Source: Thauera sp.
GTDB lineage: Bacteria > Pseudomonadota > Gammaproteobacteria > Burkholderiales > Rhodocyclaceae
Length of the DNA stretch: 27,402 bases
Direction: 5' to 3'
NCBI GenBank assembly: GCA_023150215.1
Contig: JAKLLJ010000007.1
Span: 1 to 27,402 of the forward strand
Position numbers and translations under genes: made by a program. Under the pieces are notes generated by a model that did no database searches, was not told the origin of the DNA, and saw only the letters and a list, made by a program, of their open reading frames with translations. How positions within the stretch are numbered: the first letter of the stretch is position 1; every line of letters begins with the position of its first letter. Positions 14,785 to 23,553 of the stretch are shown here, in pieces.

Positions 14785-15600
14785 ATGAAGACCATGCTCA
14801 AGCTCGCCATGCCGGTACTGATTGCCGGCACCATCAGCACTGCCTGCCAGACCGTGCAGACCACGCAGGCGGGTGCGGTTGGCGTGCAGCGCTCGCAGCT
14901 GATGATGGTCTCGGCGCAGGAGGTCGAGCAGGCCTCGGGCCAGCAGTACCAGCAGATGCTCGCCGAGGCGCGGCGCAACAATGCGCTCGATCGCGATCCC
15001 GCCACCGTGCAGCGCGTGCGCCGCATCGTGTCGCGCCTTGCCGCACAAAGCGGCGCCTTCCGCCCGGATGCGCCGTCGTGGGCGTGGGAGGTGCATGTCT
15101 TCAGCTCGAACGAGCTCAACGCCTGGTGCATGGCCGGCGGCAAGATGGCGATCTACACCGGCCTCATCGAACGCCTCAGCCTGACCGACGACGAGATTGC
15201 TGCGGTGATGGGCCACGAGATCGCCCACGCGCTGCGCGAGCATGCGCGCGAGCGGGTGTCCAAATCAATGGCGACCGGCCTCGGCATCTCGGTGGCCGGT
15301 GCGTTGCTCGGCGTCGGGCAGGCGGGGCAGAGCCTGATGAGCAACGTCGCCAAGGTGACCTTCGAGTTGCCCAACTCGCGCGAGCACGAGACCGAGGCCG
15401 ACCGCATGGGCGTCGAGCTCGCCGCACGCGCCGGCTACGATCCGCGCGCGGCGGTCACGCTGTGGAACAAGATGGCCGGGCAATCGGCTGGCGCGCCGCC
15501 GCAGTGGCTGTCCACCCACCCCTCGCACACCGATCGCCAGCGCGATCTCAACGCCTACGCCGCGCGCGTGATGCCGCTTTACCAGGGTGTGCGGCGCTGA
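14785..15600 (+). CDS. M48-family zinc metalloprotease, predicted lipoprotein
   Basis: Predicted periplasm-facing lipoprotein metallopeptidase of 271 residues, similar in plan to E. coli LoiP/BepA-type M48 enzymes. The signal peptide ends at a lipobox ISTAC with Cys21. The catalytic motif HEIAH is at 144-148 (MGHEIAHALREHARE). The third zinc ligand is expected in the ELPNSREHETEADRMG segment, near Glu202. A WLSTHPSHTDRQRDL segment near the C terminus is usual for the family. A GAGGAGGCAGG ribosome site (14769-14779) precedes ATG 14785. Family members take part in outer-membrane protein quality control; that role here is inference. No TPR domain is attached, unlike BepA. Confidence 0.9.
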   Translation: MKTMLKLAMPVLIAGTISTACQTVQTTQAGAVGVQRSQLMMVSAQEVEQASGQQYQQMLAEARRNNALDRDPATVQRVRRIVSRLAAQSGAFRPDAPSWAWEVHVFSSNELNAWCMAGGKMAIYTGLIERLSLTDDEIAAVMGHEIAHALREHARERVSKSMATGLGISVAGALLGVGQAGQSLMSNVAKVTFELPNSREHETEADRMGVELAARAGYDPRAAVTLWNKMAGQSAGAPPQWLSTHPSHTDRQRDLNAYAARVMPLYQGVRR

Positions 15601-15636
15601 GACCGGGCGCGCTGTTCAGTGTTGTCGCCTTTGTGA

Positions 15637-15642
15637 AATAAT
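15637..15642 (+). promoter_or_regulatory. Candidate -10 box of the leu-asd operon
   Basis: AATAAT (five of six -10 bases) lies in an unusually A/T-rich stretch 32 bases before the leuC ATG. A weak TGTTCA at 15613-15618 could be the -35 with an 18-base spacer. The 73-base gap has no leader peptide and no attenuator-like hairpin, in contrast to ilvBN. Confidence 0.4.
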
Positions 15643-15673
15643 CGATTTCTTTTTTTGACGTGGAATCACTGGG

Positions 15674-17083
15674 ATGCATGCTCAAACGCTGTACGAAAAG
15701 CTCTGGTCCAGTCATGTCGTCCACCAGGAGGCCGACGGCACGGCGCTGATCTACATCGACCGTCACCTCGTCCATGAAGTGACCAGCCCGCAGGCCTTCG
15801 AAGGCCTCAAGCTGGCCGGGCGCAAGCCGTGGCGGATCAGCTCGATCGTCGCCACTGCCGACCACAACACGCCCACCGACCACTGGGACCTCGGCATCCA
15901 GGACCCGGTGTCGCGCCAGCAGGTCGAGACCCTCGACGCCAACATCCGCGAGGTCGGCTCGCTCGCCTATTTCCCGTTCAAGGACGCACGCCAGGGCATC
16001 GTGCACGTCATCGGCCCGGAGAACGGCGCCACGCTGCCCGGCATGACCGTCGTCTGCGGCGACTCGCACACCTCCACCCACGGCGCCTTCGGCTGTCTGG
16101 CGCACGGCATCGGCACCTCCGAGGTCGAGCACGTGCTCGCCACCCAGTGCCTGCTGCAGAAGAAGTCGAAGACCCTGCTCATCCGCGTCGATGGCCAGCT
16201 CGGCCGCGGCGTCACCGCCAAGGACGTCGTGCTCGCCATCATCGGCAAGATCGGCACCGCCGGCGGCACCGGCTACGCGATGGAGTTCGGCGGCAGCGCC
16301 ATCCGTTCGCTGTCGATGGAAGGCCGCATGACGATCTGCAACATGGCGATCGAGGCGGGCGCGCGCGCGGGCATGGTCGGCGTGGACGAGACCACCATCG
16401 AATATCTCAAGGACCGCCCGTTCTCGCCCAAGGGCGAGCAGTGGGCGCAGGCGGTCGACTACTGGCGCAGCCTGCACAGCGACGAGGGCGCCGAGTTCGA
16501 CAAGGTCGTGGAGCTGAAGGCCGAGGACATCCTGCCGCAGGTCACCTGGGGCACCTCGCCCGAGATGGTCACCACCGTCGACGGCCGCGTACCCGATCCC
16601 GCCGCCGTCACCGACCCGGTGCGCCGCGAGGGCATCGAGCGCGCGCTCAAGTACATGGGGCTCGCGGCCAACACGCCGATCACCGACATCCCGGTCGATC
16701 AGGTCTTCATCGGCTCGTGCACCAACTCGCGCATCGAGGACCTGCGCGAGGCCGCTGCCGTGGCCAGGGGGCGCAGCAAGGCCGCCAGCGTCAAGCGCGT
16801 GCTGGTGGTGCCGGGCTCCGGCCTGGTGAAACGTCAGGCCGAGGAAGAGGGCCTGGACAAGGTCTTCGTCGCCGCCGGCTTCGAGTGGCGCGAGCCGGGC
16901 TGTTCGATGTGCCTGGCGATGAACGCCGACCGTCTCGAACCGGGCGAGCGCTGCGCCTCGACCTCGAACCGCAACTTCGAGGGCCGCCAGGGCGCGGGGG
17001 GGCGTACCCACCTGGTGAGTCCGGCGATGGCCGCTGCCGCCGCCGTGACCGGCCGCTTCACCGACGTGCGCACGCTGGCCTGA
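15674..17083 (+). CDS. leuC: 3-isopropylmalate dehydratase, large subunit
   Basis: Large subunit of the 4Fe-4S enzyme that isomerises 2-isopropylmalate to 3-isopropylmalate in leucine synthesis; it needs LeuD. The 469 residues have the aconitase-family plan. The cluster cysteines lie in FIGSCTNSRIEDLREAA and in EPGCSMCLAMN. The segments VVCGDSHTSTHGAFG and NFEGRQGAGGRTHLVSP are also diagnostic. ATG 15674 gives MHAQTLYEKLWSSHVV, as in close relatives. It is followed by a small lipoprotein gene and leuD. Confidence 0.97.
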   Translation: MHAQTLYEKLWSSHVVHQEADGTALIYIDRHLVHEVTSPQAFEGLKLAGRKPWRISSIVATADHNTPTDHWDLGIQDPVSRQQVETLDANIREVGSLAYFPFKDARQGIVHVIGPENGATLPGMTVVCGDSHTSTHGAFGCLAHGIGTSEVEHVLATQCLLQKKSKTLLIRVDGQLGRGVTAKDVVLAIIGKIGTAGGTGYAMEFGGSAIRSLSMEGRMTICNMAIEAGARAGMVGVDETTIEYLKDRPFSPKGEQWAQAVDYWRSLHSDEGAEFDKVVELKAEDILPQVTWGTSPEMVTTVDGRVPDPAAVTDPVRREGIERALKYMGLAANTPITDIPVDQVFIGSCTNSRIEDLREAAAVARGRSKAASVKRVLVVPGSGLVKRQAEEEGLDKVFVAAGFEWREPGCSMCLAMNADRLEPGERCASTSNRNFEGRQGAGGRTHLVSPAMAAAAAVTGRFTDVRTLA

Positions 17084-17111
17084 GCGCCGCCGTCAGATCG
17101 AGGACATTGCA

Positions 17112-17240
17112 ATGAAGAAACTTGCGCTGATCGTTGCCGCGCTTGCCGCCGGCTTCGTTTCCATCGCCTGCAACACCGTGCAGGGCGTCGGGCGCGACAT
17201 CGAAGCGGGTGGCGAGGCCATCCAGAGGGCAGTGAAATAA
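17112..17240 (+). CDS. Entericidin-like small lipoprotein
   Basis: A 42-residue open frame in the leuC-leuD gap. It has a lysine start (MKKLALIVAALAAG), a hydrophobic stretch and a lipobox SIAC with Cys20, so a mature lipoprotein of about 23 residues. The mature part CNTVQGVGRDIEAGGEAIQ matches the entericidin A/B pattern (CNT, G-G-D, GG). It starts 28 bases after the leuC stop, preceded by GAGGACATT, and its TAA overlaps the leuD ATG (TAATG at 17238-17242), so translation is likely coupled. Entericidins are membrane lipoproteins linked in E. coli to stationary-phase lysis. Why one sits in the leucine operon is unknown, though I recall the arrangement in other Betaproteobacteria. Confidence 0.88.
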   Translation: MKKLALIVAALAAGFVSIACNTVQGVGRDIEAGGEAIQRAVK

Positions 17241-17878
17241 TGAATCCGTTTACCCAGCTCGACGGCCTGGTTGCGCCGCTCGATCGTGCCAACGTCGACA
17301 CCGACGCGATCATCCCCAAGCAGTTCCTGAAGTCGATCAAGCGCAGCGGCTTCGGCCCCAACGCCTTCGACGAGTGGCGCTACCTCGACGTCGGCCAGCC
17401 TGGCCAGGACAACAGCCAGCGTCCGCTCAACCCCGACTTCGTGCTCAACCAGGTGCGCTACAAGGGTGCGCAGATCCTGCTCACGCGCGACAACTTCGGC
17501 TGCGGCAGCTCGCGCGAGCACGCGCCATGGGCGCTCGAGGACTATGGCTTTCGCGTGCTGATCGGGCCCAGCTTCGCCGACATCTTCTTCAACAACAGCT
17601 TCAAGAACGGCCTCTTGCCGATCAAGCTCGATGTTGCGGAAATCGACGAGCTGTTCCGCCAGTGCGAGGCCAGCGCGGGCTATCGCCTGAAGGTGGACCT
17701 CGCCGCGCAGACCATCACCCGCCCCGACGGCAAGTCGATCGCCTTCGACATCGACCCCTTCCGCAAGGAGTGCCTGTTGAACGGCTGGGACGACATCGGC
17801 CTCACCCTGCGCCATGCCGACAAGATCCGCGCCTTCGAAGCGCAGCGCCGCGCCGAACACCCCTATTACTTCGCCTGA
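17240..17878 (+). CDS. leuD: 3-isopropylmalate dehydratase, small subunit
   Basis: Swivelling-domain subunit that completes the isopropylmalate isomerase with LeuC. The 212 residues match the bacterial LeuD length (about 200-215). Conserved segments are VDTDAIIPKQFLKSI near the N terminus, RDNFGCGSSREHAPWAL around residues 83-99 and FADIFFNNSFKNGLLPI. The start overlaps the entericidin-like stop. The gene lies 18 bases before leuB with an AAGGAAAA ribosome site between. Confidence 0.96.
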   Translation: MNPFTQLDGLVAPLDRANVDTDAIIPKQFLKSIKRSGFGPNAFDEWRYLDVGQPGQDNSQRPLNPDFVLNQVRYKGAQILLTRDNFGCGSSREHAPWALEDYGFRVLIGPSFADIFFNNSFKNGLLPIKLDVAEIDELFRQCEASAGYRLKVDLAAQTITRPDGKSIAFDIDPFRKECLLNGWDDIGLTLRHADKIRAFEAQRRAEHPYYFA

Positions 17879-17896
17879 ACCAAGGAAAACGACTCG

Positions 17897-18961
17897 ATGA
17901 AGATTTGCGTGCTGCCGGGTGACGGCATCGGTCCCGAAATCATGGCGCAAGCCGTGCGTGTATTGAAGTTGCTCGACCTCAAGCTGGAGATGGAAGAGGC
18001 GCTGCTCGGCGGCTGCGCGGTGGACGCCACCGGCACGCCTTACCCGGAAGCGACCCAGAAGCTCGCCCGCGAAGCCGACGCGCTACTTCTCGGCGCCGTC
18101 GGCGGCCCCAAGTGGGACACCCTGCCGCGCGAGCAGCGCCCCGAGCGCGGCCTGCTCGGCATCCGCAAGGACCTCGGCCTGTTCGCCAACCTTCGTCCGG
18201 CGATCCTGTATCCGGAACTGGCCAACGCATCCTCGCTCAAGCCCGAGATCGTCGCCGGCCTGGACATCCTGATCGTGCGCGAGCTCACCGGCGACATCTA
18301 CTTCGGCCAGCCGCGCGGCATCGAGCTGCGCGAGGTCGAGGGCACGCAGCAGCGCGTGGGCTGGAACACCATGATCTACGCAGAGTACGAGATCCGCCGC
18401 ATCCTCAAGGTGGCCTTCGAGGCGGCGCAGAAGCGCGGCAAGAAGCTGTGCTCGGTCGACAAGATGAACGTGCTCGAATGCACCCAGCTGTGGCGCGACA
18501 TCGCGATCGAGGTCGGCAAGGACTACCCCGACGTTGAACTCAGCCACATGCTGGTCGACAACGCCGCCATGCAGCTCGTGCGCGCGCCCAAGCAGTTCGA
18601 CGTGATGGTCACCGGCAACATGTTCGGCGACATCCTGTCCGACGAGGCCTCGATGCTCACCGGCTCGATCGGCATGCTGCCCTCGGCCTCGCTCGACGCC
18701 AACAACAAGGGCCTGTACGAACCCTCGCACGGCTCGGCGCCGGACATCGCCGGCAAGGACCTCGCCAACCCGCTCGCCACGATCCTGTCGGCGGCGATGA
18801 TGCTGCGCTATACCTTCAATGAGGAAGCGGCCGCGCAGCGCGTTGAGCGCGCGGTCAAGAAGGTGCTCGCCCAGGGCTATCGCACCGGTGACATTTTTGA
18901 ACCGGGCACGAAGCGGGTCGGCACGCGCGAGATGGGCGACGCGGTGATCGCGGCGCTTTAA
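17897..18961 (+). CDS. leuB: 3-isopropylmalate dehydrogenase
   Basis: NAD-dependent oxidative decarboxylation of 3-isopropylmalate, the third leucine-specific step. The 354 residues match the family. Key segments are the start MKICVLPGDGIGPEIM, the substrate-binding arginine region RPAILYPE and RELTGDIYFGQPRG, the catalytic Lys in CSVDKMNVLE and the metal-site motif NMFGDILSDEASMLTGSIGM. The NAD-binding segment is PSHGSAPDIAGKDLANP. AAGGAAAA at 17882-17889 serves as ribosome site. asd follows 53 bases later. Confidence 0.97.
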   Translation: MKICVLPGDGIGPEIMAQAVRVLKLLDLKLEMEEALLGGCAVDATGTPYPEATQKLAREADALLLGAVGGPKWDTLPREQRPERGLLGIRKDLGLFANLRPAILYPELANASSLKPEIVAGLDILIVRELTGDIYFGQPRGIELREVEGTQQRVGWNTMIYAEYEIRRILKVAFEAAQKRGKKLCSVDKMNVLECTQLWRDIAIEVGKDYPDVELSHMLVDNAAMQLVRAPKQFDVMVTGNMFGDILSDEASMLTGSIGMLPSASLDANNKGLYEPSHGSAPDIAGKDLANPLATILSAAMMLRYTFNEEAAAQRVERAVKKVLAQGYRTGDIFEPGTKRVGTREMGDAVIAAL

Positions 18962-19014
18962 GCGCCTGCGCCTGCCAGGTTTTTTTGAATAACGTTTTGT
19001 TGAGAGTGATGAAC

Positions 19015-20148
19015 ATGAATCGAGTCGGTCTGGTTGGCTGGCGTGGCATGGTCGGTTCCGTGCTGATGCAGCGCATGGTGGAAGAGGGTGACTTCGCCTT
19101 CATCGAGCCGGTGTATTTCTCCACCTCGAACGCCGGCGGCAAGGCGCCGTCGTTCGGCGGCAAGGAAGCCGCCGCGCCGCTGCAGGACGCGATGAATATC
19201 GACGCGCTGAAGGCCTGCGACATCGTGATTACCTGCCAGGGTGGCGACTACACCAAGGAAGTCTTCCCCAAGCTGCGCGCCACCGGCTGGAACGGCCACT
19301 GGATCGACGCCGCCTCGTCGCTGCGCATGAATGACGACGCGGTGATCATCCTTGACCCGGTGAACCGCAACGTCATCGACGCCGCGCTCGCCAAGGGCGG
19401 CCGCAACTGGATCGGCGGCAACTGCACCGTGTCGCTGATGCTGATGGGCCTGGGCGGCCTGTTCAGGCACGGCCTGGTCGAATGGATCTCGGCGATGACC
19501 TACCAGGCGGCCTCGGGCGCCGGCGCGCAGAACATGCGCGAACTCATCAGCCAGATGGGCACCATCCACGACTCGGTCAAGGACCTGCTCGCCGACCCGG
19601 CCTCGGCCATCCTCGAGATCGACCGCAAGGTTGCCGAAACCATGCGCTCGGACGCCTTCCCGAAGAAGAACTTCCGCAACACCCCGCTCGCCGGCAGCCT
19701 CATCCCGTGGATCGACAAGCCGGTCGCGGACGGGCAGACCCGCGAAGAATGGAAGGGCGGCGCCGAGTGCAACAAGATCCTCGGCAACCCGGCCTTCCGC
19801 ACCCCGGGCTCGATCCCGATCGACGGCCTGTGCGTGCGCATCGGTGCGATGCGCTGCCACTCGCAGGCGCTCACCATCAAACTCCGGAAGGATGTGCCGC
19901 TCGACGAGATCAGCGCGATCATCGCCGGCGCCAACGACTGGGTGAAGGTGGTGCCCAACGATCGCGAGACCACCGAGCGCGAACTCACCCCGACCGCCGT
20001 CACCGGCACGCTGACCGTCCCGGTCGGCCGCCTGCACAAGATGGCGATGGGCCCCGAGTACCTCGGCGCCTTCACCGTCGGCGACCAGCTGTTGTGGGGC
20101 GCGGCCGAGCCGCTGCGCCGCATGCTGCGCATCCTGCTCGAACGCTGA
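19015..20148 (+). CDS. asd: Aspartate-semialdehyde dehydrogenase
   Basis: NADPH-dependent reduction of aspartyl phosphate to aspartate semialdehyde, the branch point to lysine/diaminopimelate, threonine and methionine. The 377 residues follow the Gram-negative Asd type: the NADP motif GLVGWRGMVGSVLMQRM, the catalytic Cys137 in GGNCTVSLMLMGLGG and the conserved TYQAASGAGAQNMRE. ATG 19015 was chosen because GAGAG at 19002-19006 is 8 bases upstream and the protein then starts MNRVGLVGWRG. ATG 19009 or TTG 18985 are possible but worse spaced. A T-rich stretch at 18980-18986 precedes it, but with no stem, so it is probably co-transcribed with leuB. It ends at a strong terminator. Confidence 0.96.
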   Translation: MNRVGLVGWRGMVGSVLMQRMVEEGDFAFIEPVYFSTSNAGGKAPSFGGKEAAAPLQDAMNIDALKACDIVITCQGGDYTKEVFPKLRATGWNGHWIDAASSLRMNDDAVIILDPVNRNVIDAALAKGGRNWIGGNCTVSLMLMGLGGLFRHGLVEWISAMTYQAASGAGAQNMRELISQMGTIHDSVKDLLADPASAILEIDRKVAETMRSDAFPKKNFRNTPLAGSLIPWIDKPVADGQTREEWKGGAECNKILGNPAFRTPGSIPIDGLCVRIGAMRCHSQALTIKLRKDVPLDEISAIIAGANDWVKVVPNDRETTERELTPTAVTGTLTVPVGRLHKMAMGPEYLGAFTVGDQLLWGAAEPLRRMLRILLER

Positions 20149-20174
20149 GCACGCGCGGCAGGATTGCTGCGAGA

Positions 20175-20196
20175 GGGGGCGAAAGCCCCCTTTTTT
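20175..20196 (+). terminator. Rho-independent terminator of the leu-asd operon
   Basis: Perfect 6-bp stem GGGGGC/GCCCCC with a GAAA (GNRA) loop and six T residues, 27 bases after the asd stop. It is the clearest terminator in the window. Confidence 0.95.
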
Positions 20197-20283
20197 CGTT
20201 GGCGAGCCCGCTGCCGATGGCGGTAATTCGTCACACCGGGGTGGTGTCGATCCGTCCTTACTAATGCGACGTCCGCCGGGAAA

Positions 20284-20292
20284 TGCTAGATT
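20284..20292 (+). promoter_or_regulatory. Extended -10 promoter of fimV
   Basis: TGCTAGATT: TG, one base, then TAGATT as -10. No recognisable -35, as is usual for extended -10 promoters. It overlaps a small inverted repeat, TGCTA (20284-20288) and TAGCA. It lies 56 bases before the fimV start and after the asd terminator. Confidence 0.5.
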
Positions 20293-20347
20293 CGTAGCAC
20301 AGATACGGCGAAGTGGGCCGTGGAGCTCAGTTGCGGGGGAACGAGAT

Positions 20348-23300
20348 TTGAAATCGAACATGTCAAAATCGGTCAGGGCTTCCCTGCTCGCCCTCTCCAT
20401 TGCAGCGCTGCCGCTGTCCTTGCAGGCGGCAGGCCTTGGGCAGATCAACGTGTTCAGTGGTCTTGGCCAACCCTTGCGCGCCGAGATCCAGATCTCCGCG
20501 AGCGCGCAGGAACTGCAATCCTTGAGCGCCCGCATCGCGTCGGCAGACGCGTTCCGGCGCGCCAACCTGAGCTACGGTGCCGCGGTCAGTGCGATCCGGG
20601 TGAGCGTCGATACGCGCGCGGGGCGTCCGGTGGTCCGCCTGTCCAGCGATCGCCCGGTCAATGATCCTTTCGTCGACTTGCTGGTCGAACTCGACTGGAG
20701 CGGTGGGCGGCTGATGCGCGAATACACCTTCCTGCTCGATCCGGTCGACGTCGCCGCGCCGCGGCCGCTTGCCGCTGCGGTTGATACGCCGGCTGCCCCG
20801 GTCGCGCGCCGTGCTGCGCCGGCGGTGGCCGCACCGCGTCCGGCGGCCGCGCCACGCCAGTCCGCCGAGAGCTGGACGGTGCGGCGGGGTGACACCATGC
20901 ACCACATCGCGAGTGCGAACCAGCATTCCGGCACCACGCTCGACCAGATGCTGCTTGCCCTGCTGCGCGCCAACCCGCAGGCCTTCGACGGCGGCAACAT
21001 CAACCGCTTGCGTGCAGGTTCGGTGTTGACCGTGCCCGGCGCCGAGGCGACGCGAGCGATCGATGCTGGCGAAGCGCGCCGCGAGATCCGCGCCCAGGCG
21101 GCCGATTTCGACGCCTACCGGCGTGGTCTGGCAGGTTCGGTGGCGCAGCGCGCGCCTGCGCCGGCCGCAGCAGCCGGTCAGGAGAGCGGCGGTCGCATCG
21201 TGCCCCGGGTGCAGGAGTCGGCAGCACCGGCTGTCACCGGCGACAAGGTCCAGGTGTCACGCAGCGACAGCGGTGCCGACGCGGGCGCAGAAGCCCGCCT
21301 TCAGGTGCTGGAGGAAGAGCTCACCACGCGCTCGAAGTCGCTCGAGGAAGCCAGCGAGCGCCTCGCTCAGCTCGAACGCAGCATTCGCGACCTGCAGCGC
21401 CTCCTCGAGGTGCAGAGCGGCACCATGGGTCAGTTGCAGGCCGGCGCCCAGGCGCCAGTGGCCGCAGTGGCGGAGCCTGCCATACCCGCTCCGCTTGTCG
21501 TGCCGCAGCCGCCTGCCGAACAAGCCGCGCCTCTTCAAGCGCCTGCCGCCCAGCCGCCGGTCGTCCCGCCAACCGCCGCCGAGACCCCGTCTGCGCCTGT
21601 GCCTGCGCAGCCGCCCAAGCCTGCTGCGCCGCCGGCTGCAGCCAGGCCGCCCGTGCCCGTGGCTGCAGCGGAGCCTCCGCCCGCACCCAGTCTCGTCGAC
21701 ACACTGCTCGAGGATCCGACCCTGCTCTATGGGGGCGGTGGCATCCTGGTGCTGTTGCTCGCCTATGCGGGCCTCAAGGCGCGCCAGCGTCGCAAGGAGC
21801 AGGAAATCGGGGCGGCGGAGGCCGCCCTTGGTGCCGCCTCGCTGGGCGGCGATGGGCAGAGCGTATTTGCAGGAACTGGCGGACAAAGCGTCGACACCGG
21901 TGCGACGAGCATCATGCATACCGACTTCAGCCATTCGGGGCTGTCGTCGATCGATACCGACGAGGGTGTGGACCCGGTTGCCGAGGCTGATGTGTACATG
22001 GCCTATGGGCGTGACGCGCAGGCCGAAGAGATCCTGCAGGATGCGCTCAAGGCCGATCCGGGTCGCGCCGCGATCTATCTGAAGCTGCTCGAGATCTATG
22101 CCCAGCGCCGCAGCACGCGTCAGTTCGAGACGGTGGCTAGCGAGCTGTTCGCGCGCACCGGCGGGCAGGGGCGCGACTGGGACAAGGCGGCTGCGCTCGG
22201 TCGCCGGCTCGACGCCGAGAACCCGCTCTACAACGCCGACGGTGGTGAAGCGGGTGGCGAGCGTGCGCCCGAGGCTGCGCCGGCTCCGGCTCCGGCGCCG
22301 GCGATCTCGGCCGCAGTGCCTGCAGCGGCGGTCGCGGCAGGCGCTGTCGCCGCCGCTGCGCCGGTCGAAGCGGCGCAGAAGGAACTCTCTTCGCTCGACT
22401 TCACCACCGCACCGGCACCCGCACCCGCGGAGCAACCCAGTCACTCGCAGATGCGTGACACCTGGACGCTGCCCGGCGAGCTCAACAAGCTCACCTCGGG
22501 CGAACGCGAGGTGGATGCGCCGCCCGCGGAGGATGACGCTGCACCGCTGGCCGACGAGATTCCCTTCGATACCGGCGCGATCGACTTCGAACTCGATCTC
22601 GGTGACGAAACCCCGGCTGCGGTTCCCGACCTCTCGGCGACCACGCCCGGAATCGGACGCGAGTTCGACCTCTCCTTCGATGGTGACGAGGCAGAGCCGG
22701 CCGTGCCGGCGGACGAGGGGGAACTGGTGTTCGACCTCGATATCGGCGAGCCCGAGCCCACGGTCCAGCCCTTCGTCGCGGGAACGTCCATGACGCCGCC
22801 CGCCGACGATGTGCACGCCACATTCCCGAGCGGAGCGCCGGCTGCAGCCGCGCCGGCGCAGGCCGACGAACAGCCCGGGGGAGGGCCTGTCGGGGCTGCG
22901 CCCACGACTGCCGACGAGGATGTCTCGGCGACGATCAGCAACCTCGATTTCGAGCTGCCGGAGATGGACTTCGGTGGTGGTGCAGGGCACTTCGATCTCG
23001 ATGCCACGGTGGTGAGCAGTTCCGGGACGATCGATGACGAGGCCTTCGAGCTGGCCGAGCCGGCGGCGCCTGCGCCAACGAGTGCTGCGGTCGCGGAGGC
23101 GGTCGTCGATCTGGAAAAGACCGCCTTCGACACCAGCCTGCTCGATTTCGATTTTGAACTCGATGCGCCGTCCGAGCCCGCCTCTGCACCGCCGGCGGGA
23201 CTCGACCTGACCGCGATCGACCTCGAGCTCGACAGCCCGGCCGCGCCCGAGACCGGCGCCGATGCAGTGCCGTTCCCGGTCGCCGATACCCCGTTCGAGC

Positions 23301-23494
23301 AGTCCGCCGAGGCCGATTTGGCGGACGATGCCGGGGTGGACAACGAAGAGGCCGAGACCAAGCTCGAACTGGCGCGCGCCTACGAGGAGATGGGCGACAA
23401 GGAAGGTGCGCTCGAGTTGCTCCAGGAGGTGCTCGCCGAAGGCACCGCGAGACAGCAGACCACCGCCCGCGATATGATCGCGCGCCTGGGCTGA
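20348..23494 (+). CDS. fimV: FimV-family polar/pilus assembly protein
   Basis: Large inner-membrane protein that binds peptidoglycan and organises type IV pilus assembly or cell-pole factors in relatives. About 1048 residues. In order: a signal-like hydrophobic N terminus ending LSLQAAG; the FimV N-terminal domain (GLGQINVFSGLGQPLRAEIQ to DPVD); a LysM domain (about 175-230, SWTVRRGDTMHHIA); a coiled coil (about 315-365); a Pro/Ala-rich linker; a transmembrane helix (about 460-482); TPR-like helices (about 548-630); a long acidic, Ala/Pro-rich region; and a C-terminal TPR (about 998-1048, AETKLELARAYEEMGDKEGALELL). TTG 20348 is favoured by GGGGGAACGAG just upstream; ATG 20360 is the alternative. 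It is monocistronic between two strong terminators. Confidence 0.93.
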   Translation: MKSNMSKSVRASLLALSIAALPLSLQAAGLGQINVFSGLGQPLRAEIQISASAQELQSLSARIASADAFRRANLSYGAAVSAIRVSVDTRAGRPVVRLSSDRPVNDPFVDLLVELDWSGGRLMREYTFLLDPVDVAAPRPLAAAVDTPAAPVARRAAPAVAAPRPAAAPRQSAESWTVRRGDTMHHIASANQHSGTTLDQMLLALLRANPQAFDGGNINRLRAGSVLTVPGAEATRAIDAGEARREIRAQAADFDAYRRGLAGSVAQRAPAPAAAAGQESGGRIVPRVQESAAPAVTGDKVQVSRSDSGADAGAEARLQVLEEELTTRSKSLEEASERLAQLERSIRDLQRLLEVQSGTMGQLQAGAQAPVAAVAEPAIPAPLVVPQPPAEQAAPLQAPAAQPPVVPPTAAETPSAPVPAQPPKPAAPPAAARPPVPVAAAEPPPAPSLVDTLLEDPTLLYGGGGILVLLLAYAGLKARQRRKEQEIGAAEAALGAASLGGDGQSVFAGTGGQSVDTGATSIMHTDFSHSGLSSIDTDEGVDPVAEADVYMAYGRDAQAEEILQDALKADPGRAAIYLKLLEIYAQRRSTRQFETVASELFARTGGQGRDWDKAAALGRRLDAENPLYNADGGEAGGERAPEAAPAPAPAPAISAAVPAAAVAAGAVAAAAPVEAAQKELSSLDFTTAPAPAPAEQPSHSQMRDTWTLPGELNKLTSGEREVDAPPAEDDAAPLADEIPFDTGAIDFELDLGDETPAAVPDLSATTPGIGREFDLSFDGDEAEPAVPADEGELVFDLDIGEPEPTVQPFVAGTSMTPPADDVHATFPSGAPAAAAPAQADEQPGGGPVGAAPTTADEDVSATISNLDFELPEMDFGGGAGHFDLDATVVSSSGTIDDEAFELAEPAAPAPTSAAVAEAVVDLEKTAFDTSLLDFDFELDAPSEPASAPPAGLDLTAIDLELDSPAAPETGADAVPFPVADTPFEQSAEADLADDAGVDNEEAETKLELARAYEEMGDKEGALELLQEVLAEGTARQQTTARDMIARLG

Positions 23495-23508
23495 ACGCCC
23501 CCGCCTCC

Positions 23509-23543
23509 AGGCCGCCGCGAGCGCGGGCTCGCGGCGGCCTTTT
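23509..23543 (+). terminator. Rho-independent terminator after fimV
   Basis: Perfect 13-bp stem, 23509-23521 (AGGCCGCCGCGAG) with 23528-23540, six-base loop CGCGGG, then TTTT. It ends only 10 bases before the next start codon. Confidence 0.9.
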
Positions 23544-23553
23544 CTGTTGACGC

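Noticed and set aside
15652..15660. T-run before leuC as a terminator for the M48 protease gene
   Set aside because: No stable stem precedes the T-tract. It looks instead like part of the A/T-rich leuC promoter region.
20264..20347. Upstream ATG start for fimV at 20264
   Set aside because: It would place the predicted promoter -10 inside the gene and add 28 residues without signal-peptide character. TTG 20348 or ATG 20360 fit the ribosome site and signal sequence.
21257..22990. Long minus-strand frame and overlapping plus frames within fimV
   Set aside because: fimV has low-complexity Ala/Pro/Glu coding, which leaves other frames open. The FimV domains are in the chosen frame from end to end.
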